The notes under the pieces: generated by a model
Told to the model about the DNA's origin: nothing
What the model saw: only the letters and a program-made list of their open reading frames with translations
The model's database searches: none
DNA from: Deltaproteobacteria bacterium
GTDB taxonomy: Bacteria > Desulfobacterota > Desulfobulbia > Desulfobulbales > SURF-16
NCBI GenBank assembly: GCA_029939635.1
Contig: JAOZSN010000112.1
Span: forward strand, 1-10,058
DNA length: 10,058 nucleotides
Reading direction: 5' to 3'
Part shown: in pieces, positions 5,198 through 10,058 of the stretch
How the letters are laid out: every line of letters begins with the position of its first letter
How positions within the stretch are numbered: the first letter of the stretch is position 1
Translations under genes and position numbers: made by a program

Positions 5198-8100
5198 GTG
5201 AACTATCTCGCTGACCTGCATATCCACTCCCCCTTTTCCAGGGCGACCAGTCCGTTATCTAACCTGGTTGGCCTGCATGCCTGGGCCCAGGTTAAGGGTA
5301 TTAATGTTATTGGCACCGGTGACTTCACCCATCCTGGCTGGTTTTCTCAACTGCAGGACAAGCTGGTAGAGGCAGAGGATGGCTTCTATCGTTTGGCTGA
5401 TGACAATGTTCCCTTGGCCATGGAGGGTGTACAGCCAGAACCTGTACCAGTTCGTTTTTGTCTAACAGCCGAGATTAGCTCAATTTATAAACGCCATGAC
5501 AAGGTGCGCAAGGTGCATAATATCATCTTTGCCCCTGATCTGGCCTCGGTACAACGCTTTAACTCTCGTCTGGCAGCCATTGGCAATATTGAATCTGACG
5601 GTCGTCCCATCCTGGGCCTTGATTCCCATGACTTGTTGGAGATTGTCTTAGAAGAGATCCCGGGCGGTTTTTTAGTCCCAGCCCATATCTGGACGCCTTG
5701 GTTCTCACTCTTTGGCTCAAAATCTGGCTTTGATGATATTGAAGATTGTTACGGCGATCTTACCAAACATATTTTTGCCCTGGAGACAGGCCTTTCTTCT
5801 GACCCAGAGATGAACCGTCTTATTTCAGCCCTGGACCGGTTTACCCTTATCTCCAACTCTGACTGTCATTCCCCTAGTAAACTGGGGCGTGAGGTAAATA
5901 TCTTTGATTGCGACCTCTCCTTTTATGCCATGCGTGAGGCCATTAAAAATCCGCAAAATGGCATGGTGGGCACAGTGGAATTTTACCCTGAAGAGGGCAA
6001 ATACCATTATGACGGCCATCGTAAATGTGGTATCTGCTTTGACCCACTCACCACTCGGGAGCATGATACCATCTGCCCGGTCTGCGCCAAGCCCCTCACT
6101 GTTGGGGTAACTCACCGCATAATGGAGTTAGCTGACCGTGATCACCCCCATTATCCAGAGCATAGTCCTGATTTTGAAAGTCTTGTCCCTCTAGCAGAAA
6201 TAATCTCAGAACTTACAGGTGTTGGACCAGCCAGTAAAACCGTTTTAAAACAATATGCAGCCCTCATTAATCGATTTGGTTCTGAATTTGCCATCCTGCG
6301 CACCACACCTCTGGAGGATTTAGACCAATTTTCAGGCGTGTTAGCAGAAGCAATCCGCCGAGTCAGAGAAAAAAAGGTAATCCGTCAAGCTGGTTTTGAT
6401 GGCCAATTTGGTGTTATCCATGTCTTTAAAGATGGTGAAATTGACACGGTTATAGGCCAACAGGATCTTTTCCAGAGCAGTAGAAAGAAGAAACGTAAAA
6501 AGATATCCAAAGTCCTCCCTACCCTCTTCAGCCCATTACATCCCCAGGACAATACAGTTTCCCAAGCACCACTTGTCCTTAATAAGGGCCAACAACAGGC
6601 CCTAACTACCAAAAATCAGCATATTATCGTGGCAGCTGGTCCGGGCACCGGCAAGACCTATGTGCTGGTGAAACGAATCAAAAAACTCATCGATGATGGT
6701 GTGGCAGCTTCTAAAATTGCTGCTATCACCTTTACCATTAAAGCAGCTGAAGAAATCCATGACCGGCTGCATACTAAAAACAAAGAAAAGACACCTGAGA
6801 TCTTTACCGGCACCTTCCACGCCTTCTGCCTCCACTGGCTCCGCCAGGTGCAACCAGCCCTCACGGTGATTGGTGATGAAACCAGACAGCTTCTTATAAA
6901 GCAGCTCTTTCCAGCTCTACCCAATAAAGATCGCCAACAGATACGAGCCGAGATTATCAGCCATTTTTATTTCCTAGCCACCAGAGAGCGAGTACAAGCA
7001 CCTGGCAGCACGGTGAAAAGTTATCTCCAGCATCTTGAAATGCTGGTAGCCATTGACCTTGATGCCATTATTCCCACCTTCCTTGTCAGCCTGACCGACC
7101 AACATTTCAGACAAAGGGTTGCCTCTTCGCTCCAGGTACTACTCATTGATGAATTTCAGGACGTTAACCAGAGCCAGTACGATCTAGTGTGTAATTTGGC
7201 TCAAGATGTCCAGGTCTTCGCCATTGGTGACCCGGATCAAGCCATTTACGGTTTCCGTGGCAGTGATCTTAGCTTCTTTTTTCGGTTTGGCAAGGACATG
7301 GCAGCAAAGACTATTTTGCTGGAACAAAATTACCGTAGCGGTCATGTCATTGTTGAGGCCGCCTCAACCCTCATCCAGCATAACCAGCAACGCAGTGGCT
7401 TATGCTTACAAAGTGAGGGGGAAAAGCCCTCATCCATTCACTATGAACAGCTTGCCCAAGGGCGTAGTGAGGCTGATTATATTGTCAGTCAAATTGACAA
7501 ACTTATTGGTGGCACATCAAGTTTGACTGCGGCTGATGGCCATTATGGTTTCAGTGATATTGCCATCCTGATGCGCATGAAACGCCAATCAGTGGCATTA
7601 ACCGAGGCCTTACACCGAAAGGCTATACCCTTTCAACAAGTGGGAACTACTCCCTTTTTCATGAGCAAGGGATGTCGGCCATTAAGCCTATGTATTCTCT
7701 GTGCTGCAGGAAAATGTGACCTGGGTGATTATCTTGAATTGTTTCATGGGCTGACCGGCATTGGTGAACAAACCATTGCCCTTATGGAGCAACATCTCCC
7801 CTTGGACAGTAAACTTATCTGGCCCAGCCTCTTTAATTTGGAACTAACGACCAAGGTACGCAGCCAATTAGAAAGGCTGGTTGATCTGCTCAGTGAACTG
7901 GGAGAAAAAAGTGATATCCAACCTTATCTGCACAGGGCATGTACACTCTTCAAGCTTGATGAAGATCAGGAAGAGGTACAGCGCCTTCTGGAACTTAGCG
8001 CAGCTTTGGGTAGTTTAGAAAGCGTGGCCGAACATCTTAGCCGTGGTCGCGAGGCTGTTATTTACGATGAACGGGCCGAGGCTGTATCGCTCATGACCCT

Positions 8101-8398
8101 GCATGGGAGCAAGGGCTTAGAGTTCCCAGTGGTTTTTATTTGTGGGCTGGAGGAAGGTATCACCCCCTACAGCAGGGCAGGAGGAGATATGGAAGAGGAA
8201 CGCCGTTTGTTCTATGTCGGGCTTACCAGGGCTAAGGAGCAACTCTATCTTACCAGAGCCAAGAACCGACACGGCAAAGAAACGTTGGAATCACGGTTTA
8301 TTAAGGAATTACCAGCACACTTATTGAGTACAACTAGCAGAAAAACACAAAAGAAAAAAAAGAAAAACCCAACTGCCAAGCAGTTGAAGTTGTTCTAA
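5198..8398 (+). CDS. Endonuclease Q-like nuclease fused to UvrD-family helicase
   Basis: A 1066-residue two-enzyme fusion. Residues 1-250 are a PHP phosphoesterase of the EndoQ type: DLHIHS (6-11), GTGDFTHP (39-46), E92, H107, H163 and SNSDCHSP (219-226) are the likely metal ligands. A C4 zinc finger follows (C277, C280, C293, C296), then a helix-hairpin-helix-like GVGP (341-344). EndoQ nicks DNA 5' of uracil, hypoxanthine, xanthine or abasic sites and is normally a separate protein of about 400-430 residues. After a basic linker (429-435) comes a complete SF1 helicase: Q motif (461-469), Walker A AAGPGTGKT (479-487), DEFQD (651-655), GDPDQAIYGFRG (677-688), QNYRS (710-714), TLHGSKGLEF (967-976) and the RRLFYVGLTRAK block (1002-1013). 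The insertion domains look somewhat shorter than in PcrA. QQDLF (421-425) and terminal QLKLF (1062-1066) resemble beta-clamp peptides. The GTG start is weakly marked, but DLHIHS at residue 6 leaves no later option. It is probably monocistronic. Confidence 0.93.
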   Translation: MNYLADLHIHSPFSRATSPLSNLVGLHAWAQVKGINVIGTGDFTHPGWFSQLQDKLVEAEDGFYRLADDNVPLAMEGVQPEPVPVRFCLTAEISSIYKRHDKVRKVHNIIFAPDLASVQRFNSRLAAIGNIESDGRPILGLDSHDLLEIVLEEIPGGFLVPAHIWTPWFSLFGSKSGFDDIEDCYGDLTKHIFALETGLSSDPEMNRLISALDRFTLISNSDCHSPSKLGREVNIFDCDLSFYAMREAIKNPQNGMVGTVEFYPEEGKYHYDGHRKCGICFDPLTTREHDTICPVCAKPLTVGVTHRIMELADRDHPHYPEHSPDFESLVPLAEIISELTGVGPASKTVLKQYAALINRFGSEFAILRTTPLEDLDQFSGVLAEAIRRVREKKVIRQAGFDGQFGVIHVFKDGEIDTVIGQQDLFQSSRKKKRKKISKVLPTLFSPLHPQDNTVSQAPLVLNKGQQQALTTKNQHIIVAAGPGTGKTYVLVKRIKKLIDDGVAASKIAAITFTIKAAEEIHDRLHTKNKEKTPEIFTGTFHAFCLHWLRQVQPALTVIGDETRQLLIKQLFPALPNKDRQQIRAEIISHFYFLATRERVQAPGSTVKSYLQHLEMLVAIDLDAIIPTFLVSLTDQHFRQRVASSLQVLLIDEFQDVNQSQYDLVCNLAQDVQVFAIGDPDQAIYGFRGSDLSFFFRFGKDMAAKTILLEQNYRSGHVIVEAASTLIQHNQQRSGLCLQSEGEKPSSIHYEQLAQGRSEADYIVSQIDKLIGGTSSLTAADGHYGFSDIAILMRMKRQSVALTEALHRKAIPFQQVGTTPFFMSKGCRPLSLCILCAAGKCDLGDYLELFHGLTGIGEQTIALMEQHLPLDSKLIWPSLFNLELTTKVRSQLERLVDLLSELGEKSDIQPYLHRACTLFKLDEDQEEVQRLLELSAALGSLESVAEHLSRGREAVIYDERAEAVSLMTLHGSKGLEFPVVFICGLEEGITPYSRAGGDMEEERRLFYVGLTRAKEQLYLTRAKNRHGKETLESRFIKELPAHLLSTTSRKTQKKKKKNPTAKQLKLF
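8354..8386 (-). terminator. intrinsic terminator of the GGDEF gene, inside the convergent CDS
   Basis: Read on the minus strand, CAACTGC (8386-8380), loop TTG and GCAGTTG (8376-8370) form a perfect 7-bp hairpin. It is followed by GG and a long T tract (five T, C, eight T between 8367 and 8354). That is a good Rho-independent terminator for transcription arriving from the GGDEF-PilZ gene. On the plus strand the same bases encode the Lys-rich tail and the QLKLF end of the helicase. No comparable plus-strand terminator is clear; the small hairpin 8544-8567 followed by five T at 8572 is the best candidate. Confidence 0.7.
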
Positions 8399-8759
8399 AG
8401 TAATGCTGAGCGATCACACCCCAACTACTGAATACGCCGAGAAAGACAAATCCTCCCATCCTTGCCAATCGAGCAACCCACCCTCTTCCTACCATAACCA
8501 CACAGTATCTTCATGTTCGGAAAAAGGAAAGAGGCTTGGTTCTCGCAGCGTCGTTCAGCAGGTTGCGTAGCTTTTTATTAATGAACTCAAGAGAAAAACG
8601 TACCTTTATTCAGCGGCAATACCGCGTGATCGTGTCTTTATCTTGGGTTCATTTATAAAACCAAGCCAGCTTGTATCAAAAGCGGAGAGAACTAAGCCTC
8701 TCTCCGGCACTTTGGCACGGAACAGTTCCGTATGAGGCCATCAGTTCTTCGACAAACAA
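8399..8759. other. 361-bp non-coding convergent intergenic region
   Basis: Between the stop codons of the two convergent genes I find no credible protein gene; the longest small frames (29 codons on minus from 8514, 22-25 codons on plus from 8513 and 8581) lack ribosome sites and overlap repeat arms. 8399-8525 shows nothing recognisable. 8526-8705 is the nested inverted-repeat element described separately. At 8717-8731 a palindrome forms the short hairpin ACGGAA-CAG-TTCCGT. If the terminator at 8354-8386 is used, the whole region is the 3' untranslated part of the GGDEF mRNA. Confidence 0.6.
8526..8705 (+). repeat. 180-bp nested inverted-repeat element, possible structured RNA or MITE
   Basis: Three stems form one three-way junction. 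The outer stem pairs 8526-8544 with 8687-8705 (19 positions: 17 Watson-Crick, one G-U, one A-C). A small hairpin pairs 8544-8549 with 8562-8567. A long stem pairs 8573-8592 with 8641-8660 (18 Watson-Crick, one U-G, one mismatch) and is capped by GCGG-CAATA-CCGC (8613-8625). Two competing pairings exist: AACCAAGCC (8659-8667) with GGCTTGGTT (8533-8541), and a local hairpin CGGAGAG/CTCTCCG (8683-8706). The imperfect pairs favour folding of the plus strand, three G-U against one for the minus strand. The layout of enclosing repeat, small hairpin and long hairpin recalls retron RNA, but no reverse transcriptase is in the window. No similarity to known riboswitches is recognised. Confidence 0.6.
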
Positions 8760-9947
8760 CTATTCCAAAATTCTTTCCCGCTTCAAATAATCAGAGATCT
8801 CATGGTTAGCAATCTTTTCCATCTCTTTAAAAGAAATCGCCATACCGATATCAAAGTTATTTTCACTATACGCCTCCACCCGCACCACGGTACCAATAAG
8901 GATGAGAGGTTCATCTTGGTGAATTGGAATACTCATTTGGATACGGAGTCCAATGGCCAATTCTTTATTATTTTTAAAAAGAATACCTCCAGAACAAATA
9001 TCCTTGGTCATACCATAAAATTGCTCCGAATCGTGAAAACCGAGCTCCCGAACCTTGATCTCTTGGCAAAACTTTACCCGCAAATACCGACGCTTATCCA
9101 TTTTATATTGGGCAATGGTATCTTTCCCTGCCCCCTTGGCCTGATACAGTGCACTATCAGCCCGACGCAATAATTGATCAGGGCTATTACCATTTCCAGG
9201 AAAGGAGGCTATACCACCACTGATTGTCACTGAAAAGGTCAAACCATTGCTGTCAATCTGTAGCTCAGCCACCCTCTGCCTGATTCTTTCGGCCAAAATA
9301 AAACCATTGATATTGCCAGTATGGGGCATAAGCAGGACAAACTCTTCCCCCCCAAAGCGGGCCAACAGATCGCTCTCCCTCTTCTCCTGGCTTATGACCC
9401 GAGCAATAGACTGTAAGGCCATATCACCGGCCTGGTGGCCAAAGGTGTCATTGACATCCTTAAAATCATCCACATCCATAAAAAGAATTGTTAAATCAGT
9501 ATCATATCGTTGCGCAAGGGAAAATTGCTGTTCCAGAGCCTGACTGAAATAATTACGGTTATAAATACCAGTGAGACTATCATGAATGGTATCATTGACC
9601 ACCTGTTCATAACTCTCCGTGCCGACAAGTTTCATGTCATGTGGACAGTCAGCCTGACTACTAAAAAAATCACAGAAGGCGGGCAATAAGCGTACCTGGC
9701 GCCCTAAGGCTGAAGTCATACTCAGCCGATGGTCAAGAACCTTCAACCAACATGCCATGGCCTTTTCCGAATCAAGATCAACATTTACCATGCTCTGTAA
9801 GATAAGACGACAGGCAATATTTCCCTGCTGCTGGATGATATCCTGCAGGTTAGCAAGAAGTGTCTCGTCATTGTCATCCATGGTTCGACCATGAATCAGC
9901 GCATCTTCAATCTTGGCGCTTATCTTCTCTATTTCAAAATATTTCAT
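8760..9947 (-). CDS. Diguanylate cyclase (GGDEF) with C-terminal PilZ domain
   Basis: Makes cyclic di-GMP from two GTP and probably senses it too. Numbering from ATG 9947 (395 aa): residues 1-110 are an alpha-helical N-terminal region I do not recognise, without membrane segments. The GGDEF domain is about 120-282, beginning DSLTGIYNRNYF, with metal-binding FMDVDDF, GHQAGD, the active-site loop GGEEF (199-203), and the inhibitory I-site RESD (190-193), which is correctly five residues upstream. A PilZ domain follows: the c-di-GMP-binding RRYLR (286-290) and DICSGG (316-321), where the usual Ser of DxSxxG is Cys. A cytoplasmic enzyme whose product may act on its own PilZ domain. Start: ATG 9947 has AAGGG 6 nt upstream; ATG 9950 and TTG 9971 are also in frame but less well placed. 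Transcribed alone and convergent with the EndoQ-helicase gene. Confidence 0.93.
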   Translation of the reverse strand: MKYFEIEKISAKIEDALIHGRTMDDNDETLLANLQDIIQQQGNIACRLILQSMVNVDLDSEKAMACWLKVLDHRLSMTSALGRQVRLLPAFCDFFSSQADCPHDMKLVGTESYEQVVNDTIHDSLTGIYNRNYFSQALEQQFSLAQRYDTDLTILFMDVDDFKDVNDTFGHQAGDMALQSIARVISQEKRESDLLARFGGEEFVLLMPHTGNINGFILAERIRQRVAELQIDSNGLTFSVTISGGIASFPGNGNSPDQLLRRADSALYQAKGAGKDTIAQYKMDKRRYLRVKFCQEIKVRELGFHDSEQFYGMTKDICSGGILFKNNKELAIGLRIQMSIPIHQDEPLILIGTVVRVEAYSENNFDIGMAISFKEMEKIANHEISDYLKRERILE

Positions 9948-9998
9948 CATAATCCCTTGCAAAGAAACCAAAAGCGCAACATCTTCCTTATTTACAGC

Positions 9999-10032
9999 TT
10001 GTCAAAATTAGTAGAGGTTGTCAAACTGACAG
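9999..10032 (-). promoter_or_regulatory. direct repeats upstream of the GGDEF gene
   Basis: On the minus strand the octamer TTTGACAA occurs twice, at 10025-10018 and 10006-9999, with a period of 19 bp. Each copy contains a perfect -35 hexamer TTGACA. The distal copy also forms an inverted repeat TGTCA/TGACA (10031-10027 with 10023-10019). Neither copy has a convincing -10 at 16-18 bp. The site may be a promoter with a non-standard -10 or an operator. Only 87 bp upstream of the longest reading frame are visible. Confidence 0.3.
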
Positions 10033-10058
10033 AAACCATCTACGAAAATACCCTTGCC

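Noticed and set aside
5825..7526. Several 60-105 codon frames on both strands within the EndoQ-helicase gene.
   Set aside because: Shadows of a strongly conserved coding frame whose motifs run through the whole interval.
3709..8398. Functional link between TadA (makes inosine in tRNA) and the EndoQ-like enzyme (cuts at hypoxanthine in DNA).
   Set aside because: Attractive because the genes are close, but they are divergently transcribed and tadA sits in its ancestral neighbourhood; proximity alone does not support it.
8425..8514. A 29-codon minus-strand frame rich in Cys, Arg and Lys.
   Set aside because: No ribosome site, no recognised motif, and length within chance expectation.
8526..8705. 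Retron msr-msd locus.
   Set aside because: The layout is similar, but no reverse transcriptase gene lies next to it, and the conserved priming guanosine context could not be shown. Kept only as a possibility under the structured element.
8717..8740. TTCCGTATGAGG resembles the start of a group II intron domain V.
   Set aside because: The bases that should follow (GAAA loop, second strand ACGTACGG) are absent, and there is no intron-encoded protein or other intron domain nearby.
9948..10058. c-di-GMP riboswitch controlling the GGDEF gene.
   Set aside because: No GEMM-like conserved core or paired arms are visible in the available leader or in the downstream element.

Overview
The window looks like chromosomal core DNA of a Gram-negative anaerobe, most probably Desulfobacterota (Desulfobulbales-like). 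That guess rests on the style of the DnaX, YbaB and thioredoxin-reductase-like proteins and on an estimated G+C a little under 50%; it is inference, not a database result. There is no phage, insertion sequence or CRISPR array.

Positions 1-5096 are almost entirely minus-strand. Read in the direction of transcription the order is: a thioredoxin-reductase-like flavoprotein (5096-4182), tadA (4176-3709), tRNA-Ser(GGA), the 4.5S signal-recognition-particle RNA, dnaX (3077-1212), the YbaB/EbfC nucleoid protein, recR, and tRNA-Val(GAC) at the left edge. The series tadA / tRNA-Ser / SRP RNA / dnaX / ybaB / recR is an old bacterial gene neighbourhood, also known from Bacillus, which supports the individual calls. 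It joins tRNA wobble editing, protein targeting, the clamp-loader motor and recombinational repair. A long imperfect hairpin (about 3145-3258) lies between dnaX and the SRP RNA.

Positions 5198-8398 on the plus strand hold the most remarkable gene: one 1066-residue protein. It joins an endonuclease Q-type module (PHP nuclease plus four-cysteine zinc finger, about residues 1-425) to a UvrD/PcrA/Rep superfamily 1 helicase (about 456-1066). It carries two sequences that resemble sliding-clamp binding peptides, QQDLF at the end of the EndoQ module and QLKLF as its last five residues. I infer a single-chain repair enzyme that nicks beside deaminated bases, unwinds the nicked strand and may be tethered to the replication clamp. 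It diverges from the flavoprotein gene across a 101-bp intergenic region.

Positions 8399-8759 are non-coding and contain a 180-bp nested inverted-repeat element (8526-8705). Its G-U pairs suggest that it folds as plus-strand RNA or single-stranded DNA. The last gene, 9947-8760 on the minus strand, encodes a GGDEF diguanylate cyclase with an intact inhibitory site and a C-terminal PilZ domain. Its likely intrinsic terminator (8354-8386) lies inside the last codons of the convergent helicase gene.
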